NCBI GenBank assembly: GCA_031385325.1
Contig: JANNBJ010000189.1
Span: forward strand, 1-62,583
Source: SYFY01 sp031385325
Lineage (GTDB): Bacteria; Pseudomonadota; Gammaproteobacteria; Pseudomonadales; Azotimanducaceae
Direction of reading: 5' to 3'
Length of the DNA: 62,583 bases
The notes under the pieces were generated by a model, which saw only the letters and a list, made by a program, of their open reading frames with translations, was not told the DNA's origin and made no database searches. Made by a program: the position numbers and the translations under genes. Below, piece after piece: positions 36,551 through 45,451 of the stretch. Each line of letters starts with the position of its first letter. The stretch's first letter is position 1.

Positions 36551-37315
36551 ATGCAACCGTCGACTCTCGATCCGCTGACCACCTATACAGTACGCCTCGG
36601 CGATGATGCCCTGGTTTCCGGACATCGCTTGTCTGAATGGACGGGCTCGGCGCCCATGCTCGAAGAAGAGCTGGCGCTCGCCAATGTGGCGCTGGACCTG
36701 CTGGGCCGTGCGCGTCTGTGTTACGGCTATGCCGCAGAACGCACCGGGCAGGGCTGCAGCGAAGACAGTTTTGCTTACCAGCGGGATTGTCGGGCCTTCA
36801 CGAACCATCTCATTCACGAACTGCCACGGGGTGATTTTGCGTTCACGATGGCTCGACAGTTCATGGTGGATTGTCTGGCCGTGCCGTTTCTGCAAGGGCT
36901 CGCCAGATCACTGGATTCACGCCTGGCAGGCATTGGCGCCAAGTGCGTGAAGGAGAGCCGATATCATCTGCGTCGCAGTACAGACTGGATGTTCAGGCTG
37001 GGGGATGGCACCGAAGAGAGTCATCGTCGGCTGCAGTCCGCTGTCGACGAGCTGTGGGGTTTCACACCCGAGCTGTTTGCACAGGACGCTCTGGAAGCGG
37101 AGCTGGTGCACTCAGGTGTCGGCGTGGACCTTGAGCCACTACGCGAACCCTGGCTGACAGCCGTGAATCAGACGTTCTCTGGCGCCGGCATTGTGCTGCC
37201 GGCGCTGGATTGGCAGGTCGATGGTGGCCGGCAGGGCCTGCATACCGAACACCTCGGTCATCTGCTCAGCGAACTGCAATTTGTGCAACGAGCCTATCCG
37301 GGCCAACAATGGTAG
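36551..37315 (+). CDS. paaC: Phenylacetyl-CoA epoxidase subunit C
   Basis: 254 aa, a ferritin-like structural relative of PaaA. LGDDALVSGHRLSEW, EEELALANVALDLLGRAR and KCVKESRYHLRRSTDWMFRLGDGT match PaaC; its di-iron ligands are degenerate in known family members. It ends with QFVQRAYPGQQW as usual. The paaD ATG lies inside its last codons (7-bp overlap). Confidence 0.93.
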   Translation: MQPSTLDPLTTYTVRLGDDALVSGHRLSEWTGSAPMLEEELALANVALDLLGRARLCYGYAAERTGQGCSEDSFAYQRDCRAFTNHLIHELPRGDFAFTMARQFMVDCLAVPFLQGLARSLDSRLAGIGAKCVKESRYHLRRSTDWMFRLGDGTEESHRRLQSAVDELWGFTPELFAQDALEAELVHSGVGVDLEPLREPWLTAVNQTFSGAGIVLPALDWQVDGGRQGLHTEHLGHLLSELQFVQRAYPGQQW

Positions 37316-37836
37316 GAACCAACACTCCGGAACGTGGCGACTTGAACCTGGAGCAGGCAGACGCCGTGGCCCGTCGGCAGCGACGCCTGTCATCACCCGA
37401 ACAGTTTCTCTGGGCCGCGCTGGATCAAGTGCTGGACCCTGAATTGCCCGCACTGTCGATCTGGGAACTCGGCATCCTTTCGGATGTGCAGCGTGTTGGC
37501 GGGCGTGTTGTCGTGACGCTGACGCCCACCTATGCGGGCTGTCCGGCGATGGCCACCATCCGTGAGGACGTGATTGATGCTTTGCTGGCGGTCGGGATCA
37601 GCGATGTGCTTGTTGAGATGCAACTGCAACCGGTGTGGACCACCGACTGGCTGGATCGCGCGGCGCGTGACAAGTTGAAACACGCAGGCATTGCGCCACC
37701 TGATACGGACTCCCAATGTCCGCAGTGTGGATCAAAGCACGTCAGCAGTATCAGTGCGTTCGGGTCTACCGCCTGCAAGGCGCTGTATCGCTGCCTCGAC
37801 TGTCTGGAAGTCTTCGACCGTATCAAGGTGATCTGA
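37309..37836 (+). CDS. paaD: Phenylacetyl-CoA epoxidase maturation protein PaaD
   Basis: 175 aa. A MIP18/DUF59-type domain (LDPELPALSIWELGILSDV, then VVVTLTPTYAGCPAMATI) for iron-sulfur transfer, and a C-terminal zinc-ribbon-like CPQCGSKHVS...CKALYRC. PaaD is needed for cofactor assembly of the epoxidase reductase. ATG at 37309 overlaps paaC; the frame continues upstream to 37210 only as shadow. Stop is 5 bp before paaE. Confidence 0.9.
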   Translation: MVGTNTPERGDLNLEQADAVARRQRRLSSPEQFLWAALDQVLDPELPALSIWELGILSDVQRVGGRVVVTLTPTYAGCPAMATIREDVIDALLAVGISDVLVEMQLQPVWTTDWLDRAARDKLKHAGIAPPDTDSQCPQCGSKHVSSISAFGSTACKALYRCLDCLEVFDRIKVI

Positions 37837-37841
37837 CGTCC

Positions 37842-38927
37842 ATGACCACCTTTCATGCCTTACGGGTAGTGGCGGTTCAACCGGATACCGATCAGGCGAC
37901 GATCATTACCCTGGCAGTGCCGGCCAACCTGCAACCACACTTCGTTCGCCTGCCCGGTCAGTATCTGACCCTGCGGTGTGACGTTGCCGGTGTTGCATTG
38001 ACACGGTGTTACTCGATCTGCACCGGTATGCAGACACAGTTGCTGCAGATCGCGGTGAAGCGGGTGCAAGGTGGAGCGGTATCCAATTGGCTGAATGACC
38101 ATGTGGTGGCCGGCATGGACATCGACGTCGCTCCGCCGCAAGGGAACTTCTGTGCACCGGTCGGTGCAGACCATGCAGCCTCCTACTGTTTCATTGCCAG
38201 TGGCAGCGGCATCACGCCGGTCATTTCAAACATCAGCTCCATACTCGCGATTGAGCCGGATAGTCAGGTGACGCTGCTCTATGGCAACCAGCGCCTGTCG
38301 ACCATGATGTTTCGCGAACAACTGTCGTTTTTGAAGAACGCGCACATGACGCGCCTGCACTGGGTGAACTTGTTCAGCAGGGAAGATCAGGGATGCGACA
38401 TCCTGAATGGCCGATTGAACAATCGCAAAGGCGCCGACCTGAATCGACGGCTTATCAATCTGCAGAAGTTTGACGAGTACTTCATCTGCGGTCCCGAATC
38501 CATGATCTCGGAAGTCTCCAGAGGACTGCGCCAGTTTGGAATTCCCGAAACGCGTATCCACTACGAACTGTTTGCAGCTTCCGCTGATGATGCTCGTCAA
38601 GTGGTTGCCAAACACCAGGCACGTGCCAAGACGCATGCCGGAAAAACCAGTCAGGTCACCATCGTGCGCGACGGCCGTTCAACCACTTTCGACGTGCGGG
38701 CAGATGGCGAGAACATACTCGATGCCGGTCTGGCACAGGGGCTTGATCTGCCCTATTCGTGCAAGGGCGGTGTGTGTTCCACCTGCAAGGCGCGGTTGAC
38801 CCATGGACAAGTCGATATGGATATCAGCCATGGACTTGAGGCCAGTGAAATCGAAGCCGGACTGATTCTGACCTGTCAGTCGCATCCCGTTTCAGATGCT
38901 GTGACGCTGGATTTTGACCGACGCTGA
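37842..38927 (+). CDS. paaE: Phenylacetyl-CoA epoxidase reductase PaaE
   Basis: 361 aa. The N-terminal ferredoxin-NADP reductase module has LTRCYSICTG (FAD), the middle FIASGSGITPVISNI (NADPH) and the C-terminal plant-type [2Fe-2S] domain CKGGVCSTCKARLTHG with the fourth Cys in LTCQSHP. It passes electrons from NADPH to the PaaAC di-iron centre. ATG at 37842 is chosen over an in-frame upstream codon at 37716 because it aligns with the family start and leaves a 5-bp gap from paaD. Confidence 0.92.
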   Translation: MTTFHALRVVAVQPDTDQATIITLAVPANLQPHFVRLPGQYLTLRCDVAGVALTRCYSICTGMQTQLLQIAVKRVQGGAVSNWLNDHVVAGMDIDVAPPQGNFCAPVGADHAASYCFIASGSGITPVISNISSILAIEPDSQVTLLYGNQRLSTMMFREQLSFLKNAHMTRLHWVNLFSREDQGCDILNGRLNNRKGADLNRRLINLQKFDEYFICGPESMISEVSRGLRQFGIPETRIHYELFAASADDARQVVAKHQARAKTHAGKTSQVTIVRDGRSTTFDVRADGENILDAGLAQGLDLPYSCKGGVCSTCKARLTHGQVDMDISHGLEASEIEAGLILTCQSHPVSDAVTLDFDRR

Positions 38928-38984
38928 CGCGTAGGCTTGTCAGGGATACCTTGGTATCTCAAGACGAGAGACAAGGAGTGTTGA

Positions 38985-40961
38985 ATGCATCATCGCATCA
39001 AAGCGTTGCTGGTCGGTTTCACTGCACTTGCGTCGGTCGTTCAAGCCGACGTGTCCCCTCCTGCGAAGGCCTATGGCCGTTTGCCGGCATTTTTCGATGC
39101 CGCGATTTCACCTGATGGAAAACACCTCGCACTCGGTCGAAATGATGAAGACGGTGAACAGTTTTTGCAGATAGTTGATCGGGCCAGTGGCCAGACAGTG
39201 TCCGGTGTCAGGCACCGTCCGCCGGCGAGCGACCAGGACAAGGCCCTGATACGGGAAGTTGGTTGGGCTGACAATCGACGTGCCACGTACCTGTTGTCAG
39301 GCACGCTGCCGTACTGGCGCATGATTCCTGTCGGGATCATGACACCAGGTTCAAGGCGCGTCGATTTGTGGCGCACGTCCTTGCTTGATATCGAGACGGA
39401 TAAGACGTATCTCGTAAGAACTGGAAAATACGACTGGAGACTAGTCTTCAGCGATCTGCGTGCGCCGATTCCAGGTGATCAGGATAGCGGGCGCATGGTC
39501 ATTCGATCCGGTCCTTATCGGGGTGGGCCTCTGGTCAACGTCTATCGCGTGGATCTGAACAACGGACGCACACGAACCAAGGTTGAGGGTAACAGCCGAA
39601 CCCGCACGTTTTTGCTCGATCGCAATGGTGAGGCGCGCGTTCGTCTGGACGTCGACGAACGGAAGAACCAATGGCGCTTGTTCATGCTGGACAAAGACGG
39701 GGATCGAATGCTCTCGTCTGGTGTATCTCCCACGGGTGGTATGGGCGTCGTTGGCCTTACACCGGTTGGCGAGATTGCAATTGTCGATCGATACAAGGGT
39801 CGGACCGCAGACGTACTGTATTCACTGCATCCGGAAAGTGGAGTGCGGACGCTACTTGCCGAACACGCCCGTTATGACGTCGATTCGGTGCTGGTTGATC
39901 CCTGGACCGGAGAAGTCGTTGGTGCTCGTCTGGTCGAGAAGATGTCAACGCAGCGGTTTTTTGATCCAGAGTTGTCGAAGGTGTTGACGGCCCTGAAGAA
40001 AAAACTCCCTGGTGCGAACGTTGTCCTGGATACCTGGTCCGCCGATCGGCAACACTTCATCGCACTGATCGAACGGCCAGGTGATGCGGGTGGCTACTAT
40101 CTGTATTCATCGACGACCGGTGATCTGCTGCTCCTGGGTCTGGCTTACCCGCAGTTGAAGCCAGCAGACATCGGAATTCGTCAGGAGATCGAGTACAAGT
40201 CGAAAGATGGCACTGCGATTCCTGCCTATCTGACGCTGCCTGACGAGAATATGCGCACCCGGCGTCCGTTGGTCGTGCTGGTTCATGGGGGCCCGGCGTC
40301 ACGCGACACGCTTTCATTTGACTGGTGGGCGTCCTATCTCGCCTCGCGCGGATATGCTGTCATCCAGCCAAACTATCGCGGGTCTAGCGGATACGGCAGA
40401 GCCTGGCAGGAAGCAGGCTATCGGCAGTGGGGTCAGTTGATGCAGGACGATGTGGCAGATGCTGTGCATGCGCTGGTTCGGGCCGGCGTCGCGGATCCCG
40501 CACGAGTGTGTATCGTCGGAGCCAGTTATGGCGGGTATGCCGCACTGGTGGGCGGTACTCGTGATCCGGATCTCTTTCGTTGTGTGGCGAGTATTGCGGG
40601 TGTTGCTGATCTGCCCAAGATGCTGGCCATCGAGACGATACAGACCGGCAAGGACAGCGCGACGGTTGACTGGTGGACCATGCTGATCGGCAGTCGACGG
40701 GATGACCGCAAACAACTGGAAGCCGTGTCGCCGGCGTATCAGGCGGCTGCTGTCAAAGCGCCTGTTCTGCTCATCCATGGCGAACTGGATACTGTGGTAC
40801 CCATCGGGCAGTCGGAACGCATGGCAAGTGCATTGAAATCGGCGGGGAAGGTGGTGAAGTTCGTTCGTTTTCCTGGCGAGGACCACTGGCTGTCCGATGC
40901 ACCCACTCGCATCCGCATGCTTGAAGAACTGGAGTCGTTTCTTGCCGAACATCTGCATTGA
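38985..40961 (+). CDS. Prolyl oligopeptidase family (S9) exported peptidase
   Basis: 658 aa. A signal peptide (MHHRIKALLVGFTALASVVQA) precedes a beta-propeller of about 380 residues and a C-terminal alpha/beta-hydrolase. GASYGGYAA carries the nucleophile Ser; GELDTVVP supplies the Asp and GEDHWLS the His. VLVHGGPASRD is the oxyanion-hole HGG. It should cleave peptides, like acylaminoacyl-peptidases or DPP-type enzymes. Its start has AAGGAG upstream. It is followed by alkylsulfatase and PIG-L genes with almost no gaps. Confidence 0.9.
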   Translation: MHHRIKALLVGFTALASVVQADVSPPAKAYGRLPAFFDAAISPDGKHLALGRNDEDGEQFLQIVDRASGQTVSGVRHRPPASDQDKALIREVGWADNRRATYLLSGTLPYWRMIPVGIMTPGSRRVDLWRTSLLDIETDKTYLVRTGKYDWRLVFSDLRAPIPGDQDSGRMVIRSGPYRGGPLVNVYRVDLNNGRTRTKVEGNSRTRTFLLDRNGEARVRLDVDERKNQWRLFMLDKDGDRMLSSGVSPTGGMGVVGLTPVGEIAIVDRYKGRTADVLYSLHPESGVRTLLAEHARYDVDSVLVDPWTGEVVGARLVEKMSTQRFFDPELSKVLTALKKKLPGANVVLDTWSADRQHFIALIERPGDAGGYYLYSSTTGDLLLLGLAYPQLKPADIGIRQEIEYKSKDGTAIPAYLTLPDENMRTRRPLVVLVHGGPASRDTLSFDWWASYLASRGYAVIQPNYRGSSGYGRAWQEAGYRQWGQLMQDDVADAVHALVRAGVADPARVCIVGASYGGYAALVGGTRDPDLFRCVASIAGVADLPKMLAIETIQTGKDSATVDWWTMLIGSRRDDRKQLEAVSPAYQAAAVKAPVLLIHGELDTVVPIGQSERMASALKSAGKVVKFVRFPGEDHWLSDAPTRIRMLEELESFLAEHLH

Positions 40962-40973
40962 CCGGAGTACTTC

Positions 40974-42905
40974 ATGACCGCTGAGGTATCGCCGATTCCG
41001 CCGGGGTTGCGTGTCAACAAGCCTGCCACGGAGGCCACCCGTCAGGCGCAAAGGAAGGTGCGCGAGACCCTGCCGTTCGAGGAAAGCACCAGTTTCGACA
41101 ATGCCAGACGGGGATTCATTGCATCCATCGAGCCACTGACGATCCGACATGCACGTCAGAATCGTGTGGTCTATGACCTGTCGGCGATGTCGTTTCTCGA
41201 CGGTGAAGCACCCGATACGGTGAATCCCAGCTTGTGGCGCCAGGCCCAGTTGAACGGGCTGCATCATGGGCTGTTCGAGGTGGTTCCTGGCATCTGGCAA
41301 GTACGCTCGTTCGACATCGCCAACATGACGTTCATCCGCGGTGACACGGGCTGGATCATCATCGATCCGCTGAGTTCGGCGGAGTCTGCTCGTGCTGCGC
41401 TCGACCTGGTCAATGAGCACCTTGGCGAGCGTCCCGTCGTTGCAGTGATCATCAGCCACAGTCATGTGGATCATTACGGTGGTGTGCTTGGCATCATGTC
41501 GATGGCACAGGGTGCCAGCGGTGAGATCAACGTCATCGCGCCGGAAGGTTTTGTCACTGAATCTCTGTCGGAAAATGTACTCGCCGGCAACGTGATGCAG
41601 CGGCGAGCCACTTACATGTACGGCAATCTGCTGCAGTCCGGCGTGCAGGCCTTTGTCACGGCCGGTCTGGGTGCGGCCTTGTCCATGGGCAGCATCGGTT
41701 TCATACAGCCCAACGACATCATCCGAACGACGGGTGAGACCCGGTGTATCGACGGTGTGGAGATCGAATTCCAGATGACACCAGGCACCGAGGCACCGGC
41801 TGAAATGGTGTTCTGGTTTCCACAGTACAACGCACTGTGCATGTCGGAAATCACGTCGCACCATCAGCACAATCTGTATACCCCACGGGGTGCCCAGGTG
41901 CGGGACGCGCTGGCGTGGAGCCAGCAGATCCAGGAGTCCATCGACCGTTATGGTGATCAACTGGAAGTGCACTTCGCAAGCCATCACTGGCCTACCTGGG
42001 GCAGGGCGGAGGCGGTTGAGTACATGGCGCGTCAGCGTGATCTCTACAAGTTCATCCACGATCAATCGCTGCGGCTGGCCAACCACGGCTACAACATGGA
42101 CGAGATTGCCGAGCAGCTTCGATTGCCGGGCGAACTGGCGCGCGACTTCTCCAGCCGTGGGTATTACGGCACGCTGAATCACGCGGCAAAGGCGGTGTAC
42201 GTGAAGTATCTCGGGCATTTTGATGGCAACCCGGCCCACCTCGAACCACATCCTCCGGTGGCCTCTGCGCAACGATATCTTGAATTCATGGGTGGCGCAG
42301 ACGCTATCGTTGCGAAAGCAGTCAGCAGCTTTGCAGAAGGTGATTACCGCTGGGTGGCGCAGGTTCTCAACCACGTGGTGATGGCCGAGCCACAACACGT
42401 TGCCGCACGTTCGATGTTGGCGGATGCTTATGAGCAGCTTGGTTATCAGGCGGAGTCGGCACCCTGGCGAAACTTCTACCTCTGCGGCGCGCTGGAACTG
42501 CGTGAGGGCATGCCCGCAGGCTCGTTGAATCGTCCCGCATCGGGTGTTGCCGACAGCATGCCACTCGATGACGTATTCAAGATGGTGGCGATACGGCTGA
42601 ACGCGAGCAAGGCAGAAGGCGTTCGACTGAATCTCGCGCTTGAGTTCAGTGATTTGTCAGAAACGTGGTTGTTACAGGTCGGTCGCGGCGTGTTTCACGC
42701 ACATAACGGACGCAGGCTTACCGAGGCGGTACCAGTCCTGCGCGTCGACAGCCGGACCTTGAAGCGTGTTCTGCTGGGCCTCGAACCTCTGGCCGGTGTC
42801 AACGGCGTGAGCAGCGCTGAAACTGCACTGGAAACGTTGACGCAACTGCTGGCGTTGCTCGATGACTTCAATCGCCGCTTTCCGATCGTCACGCCGAGAA
42901 CCTGA
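40974..42905 (+). CDS. Alkyl sulfatase, MBL-fold (SdsA1/type III)
   Basis: 643 aa. The MBL-fold sulfatase signature VIISHSHVDHYGG (HxHxDH) binds the zinc pair; later metal/active-site residues lie in EMVFWFPQYNALCMSEIT and HASHHWPTWG. The middle shows the dimerisation helices, and the C-terminal third is an SCP2-like sterol-carrier domain (LNASKAEGVRLNLALEFSD, LETLTQLLAL). These enzymes hydrolyse primary or secondary alkyl sulfates such as SDS. No signal peptide; the ATG is 12 bp after the S9 peptidase stop, GGAG upstream. Confidence 0.9.
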   Translation: MTAEVSPIPPGLRVNKPATEATRQAQRKVRETLPFEESTSFDNARRGFIASIEPLTIRHARQNRVVYDLSAMSFLDGEAPDTVNPSLWRQAQLNGLHHGLFEVVPGIWQVRSFDIANMTFIRGDTGWIIIDPLSSAESARAALDLVNEHLGERPVVAVIISHSHVDHYGGVLGIMSMAQGASGEINVIAPEGFVTESLSENVLAGNVMQRRATYMYGNLLQSGVQAFVTAGLGAALSMGSIGFIQPNDIIRTTGETRCIDGVEIEFQMTPGTEAPAEMVFWFPQYNALCMSEITSHHQHNLYTPRGAQVRDALAWSQQIQESIDRYGDQLEVHFASHHWPTWGRAEAVEYMARQRDLYKFIHDQSLRLANHGYNMDEIAEQLRLPGELARDFSSRGYYGTLNHAAKAVYVKYLGHFDGNPAHLEPHPPVASAQRYLEFMGGADAIVAKAVSSFAEGDYRWVAQVLNHVVMAEPQHVAARSMLADAYEQLGYQAESAPWRNFYLCGALELREGMPAGSLNRPASGVADSMPLDDVFKMVAIRLNASKAEGVRLNLALEFSDLSETWLLQVGRGVFHAHNGRRLTEAVPVLRVDSRTLKRVLLGLEPLAGVNGVSSAETALETLTQLLALLDDFNRRFPIVTPRT

Positions 42906-43849
42906 TGCACTCGTCAGCCAGACAGTATCGGTATGTCGGACGCGGGTTTGCTCTCACGATGCTCTTCTGTCAGTTGCTGCTGGGTGCCCCTCTCGCCGCC
43001 GCCGAAGATTCCACGGTAACCACGATAGAACCTGGAAAAGGACGCGTGATCCTGGTGCTGTCACCACACGCAGACGATGCGACGCTGTTCATCGGCGGGA
43101 CGGTTGCAGCCTGGAGTGATGCGGGCTGGCGGGTGGTGGTGGTTCGTGTTACGGATGATCGGTGGGATTCGTTCGAGCTCCCAGAGGCCGATACCATTGC
43201 GCGCAGCGCCGGCGAGCTGCGACAAGCCATGGCCATTCTCGGGGTCAGAGACGTGATTGATCTCGGTCTGCCCACCGATGTGCTGGGGGACGCAGATCGT
43301 CTGAAAATTCGTGAGCGGATCATCTGGCTGATTCGCACCTGGAAACCCTACGCGGTGGCAACGATTGATCCCTACTCCGGAGTGCATGAGGATAATCAGG
43401 ATCATGTGGTGGTCGCCGAAGCGGCGGCGGAAGCATTCTGGACTGCTCAATTCGATAAACACCATCCGGAGCATATGGCCGCGGGTCTGGCACCCCATGG
43501 TGTTGTCGAGCGCTGGTACTTCGGGCGCCCGGTGCGCGAAGTGACAGACGCGGTGGATATTTCGAAGACCTTGCAGCGCAAGCTTCAGGCCTCGCTCGCG
43601 CATCGGACGCCCCTGCGCAACATCGTTCAGCAACTCCGGCTGCAGGCGCGCACTGCAGGCTATCAACTACAGTCCCTGGAAGATGCACAGAAGGGGGACT
43701 TCAGTCAACTCGTCGAGAATTTCATTGGCGTGCCGGCGCGGGCCAAGGGTGAGCGTTACGGAGTTGCAGCAGTGGAAGAGTTTCGTGTGGTTCGCCTTGA
43801 TCTCCTGGAGACGTTGAAGGCGCACGGCGAAGCGGTTACGCAACCGTAG
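42905..43849 (+). CDS. PIG-L family deacetylase
   Basis: 314 aa with an N-terminal signal or anchor (residues 14-30 hydrophobic, ending APLAAAEDS). The PHADDA motif (LSPHADDATLFIGGTVA) carries the zinc-binding His-x-Asp-Asp; a further zinc His lies in GVHEDNQDHVVV. Relatives deacetylate N-acetylglucosaminyl or N-acetyl-amino sugars. The ATG overlaps the alkylsulfatase TGA by one base, so the three genes are translationally coupled. Confidence 0.85.
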   Translation: MHSSARQYRYVGRGFALTMLFCQLLLGAPLAAAEDSTVTTIEPGKGRVILVLSPHADDATLFIGGTVAAWSDAGWRVVVVRVTDDRWDSFELPEADTIARSAGELRQAMAILGVRDVIDLGLPTDVLGDADRLKIRERIIWLIRTWKPYAVATIDPYSGVHEDNQDHVVVAEAAAEAFWTAQFDKHHPEHMAAGLAPHGVVERWYFGRPVREVTDAVDISKTLQRKLQASLAHRTPLRNIVQQLRLQARTAGYQLQSLEDAQKGDFSQLVENFIGVPARAKGERYGVAAVEEFRVVRLDLLETLKAHGEAVTQP

Positions 43850-43907
43850 CGCAACCTCTCGTTCTGCGTCCGCCGAGGAGATGTTTCGGTGCTGGCGGTG
43901 TCTTCGT

Positions 43908-45359
43908 TCAGACCTTCAATTGACCCAATCGTGCAGAGCGCCTTTCCAGTGCACTGCGCAATCGTGCGTGCCTCGATGGTGTCAGCGGGTAAGACCAGAT
44001 CAACTTCAGGGCCAGGCTATAAAAAACGATCGGCCCCAGGCAATACACCAGGCGCAGTGCCAGCACACCGGCATCGCTGCTGGCGGCGATCCCGCCCGAG
44101 GGGTCAAAACCCAGCAGGCCGACCACGTTGAGCGAGATTCCCGTGCCAAGGGCGATCGCAATCTTTTCCGAGAATCCAAGAAAGGCAAAGTAGGAACCGG
44201 TGCGGCGTGTACCGGACCGCGCAGTATCGACATCGACGACATCCGCCAGCATGGCAATCGGCAGGAACTGCAGCCCGCCAAAACAGAACCCCTTGACGAT
44301 GAACAACAGGAAAAACGGCAGGTAGTCACCGTAACCCAAAAACAGGTTTGCACCACTGACGGTCGCGACAGTGATCAATGTGCACATGAACGCCCGATGT
44401 TTGCCAATGCGTCGGCCGAGACTGAGCCAGAACGGGATCGCAGCAAGTGCTGCGATAAAGTAGAATAAGTAGGCGGCGCCGATGGTCGGGATGCCAACGA
44501 TATCGCGGATGAAAAACAGCGATACGGCGTTGCGGAAGGATTCGCCGAAGTGGACGAGGATAACAATCAACAGTACGCGAAGCATTGGACCGTTACGCAG
44601 GATCAGCTTCAGACCTTCCCGAAAGGTAGGTGGCTTCTCGGTGCTGGTAACGGTTTTCGGTTCTGCTACCAGGCCGATGACAACGACCATGCAGATTGGT
44701 AGTACCAGCAGGATGGTCCACGCAAGTCCTGCCAATACCGGCCCGGTCAGTGTGGATCGAGCCACCGGTTTCTTGTCGGAGAAATCGCCGGAGAACGCGC
44801 CCAGCGCGTCGTGCCACAAGGTACCGAACACTTCACTGACGGCTGCGCCATCGGCACGAATCTCGATGATCATCGGCACTGCGGCTGCAACCATCAGACC
44901 CAGCAGCACATAGATTTCGCGCGCCGCCGTGACCCGACTGCGCTGGTGATAGTCGGTAGACAGTTCCGCACCCCAGGCGCGATGCGGGATCACGATCATG
45001 GTGCTGCCGAGGAAAAAGATCGTCAGCCAGACCAGGAAATAGGTGATTCCTACGTCGTTTGCGGGCATGAACAGGTAGTACACACCCAGCATCATGAACA
45101 CCGTACCCAGTGCTACCCAGGGTTTGCGTCTGCCAAAGGGGGTTCGCCAGCGATCGGATATCTCGCCCATGATCGGATCAGTGATCACATCGCCAAACCG
45201 CGCGATCATGAGGATGGTGCCGACCATGGCCAGGCTGATGCCTAGTCCACCGGAGTAATGGGCGGGAATCCAGATGGACAGCGGATAGCCGATGACTGCC
45301 ATCGGCAGACCCAACAGGCCGTGAAAATAAATCGTTCTGGTTGGCAGCGCTTCGCTCAC
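43908..45359 (-). CDS. GPH-family sugar:cation symporter
   Basis: 483 aa, about twelve TM segments. GLPMAVIGYPLSIWIPAHYSG, then DVITDPIMGEISDRWRTPFGRRKPW and HRAWGAELSTDYHQRSRV are the glycoside-pentoside-hexuronide (MelB) signatures. It should bring in a glycoside with Na+ or H+. GTG at 45359 has GGGGAGGG just upstream. It is convergent with the PIG-L gene, and its promoter lies in 45360-45451. Confidence 0.85.
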   Translation of the reverse strand: MSEALPTRTIYFHGLLGLPMAVIGYPLSIWIPAHYSGGLGISLAMVGTILMIARFGDVITDPIMGEISDRWRTPFGRRKPWVALGTVFMMLGVYYLFMPANDVGITYFLVWLTIFFLGSTMIVIPHRAWGAELSTDYHQRSRVTAAREIYVLLGLMVAAAVPMIIEIRADGAAVSEVFGTLWHDALGAFSGDFSDKKPVARSTLTGPVLAGLAWTILLVLPICMVVVIGLVAEPKTVTSTEKPPTFREGLKLILRNGPMLRVLLIVILVHFGESFRNAVSLFFIRDIVGIPTIGAAYLFYFIAALAAIPFWLSLGRRIGKHRAFMCTLITVATVSGANLFLGYGDYLPFFLLFIVKGFCFGGLQFLPIAMLADVVDVDTARSGTRRTGSYFAFLGFSEKIAIALGTGISLNVVGLLGFDPSGGIAASSDAGVLALRLVYCLGPIVFYSLALKLIWSYPLTPSRHARLRSALERRSARLGQLKV

Positions 45360-45451
45360 TCGTCCCTCCCCAGGATCGAATCGAGCGATAAGGTATATCA
45401 GATACTCAGGTTACCGAATACTCGATAGTCCATGTCGGTCAGCGCTTGTCC

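Noticed and set aside
40314..42398. 694-codon minus-strand ORF
   Set aside because: Antisense to the S9 peptidase and alkylsulfatase genes; no recognisable domain and His/Arg-rich as shadow frames in GC-rich DNA are.
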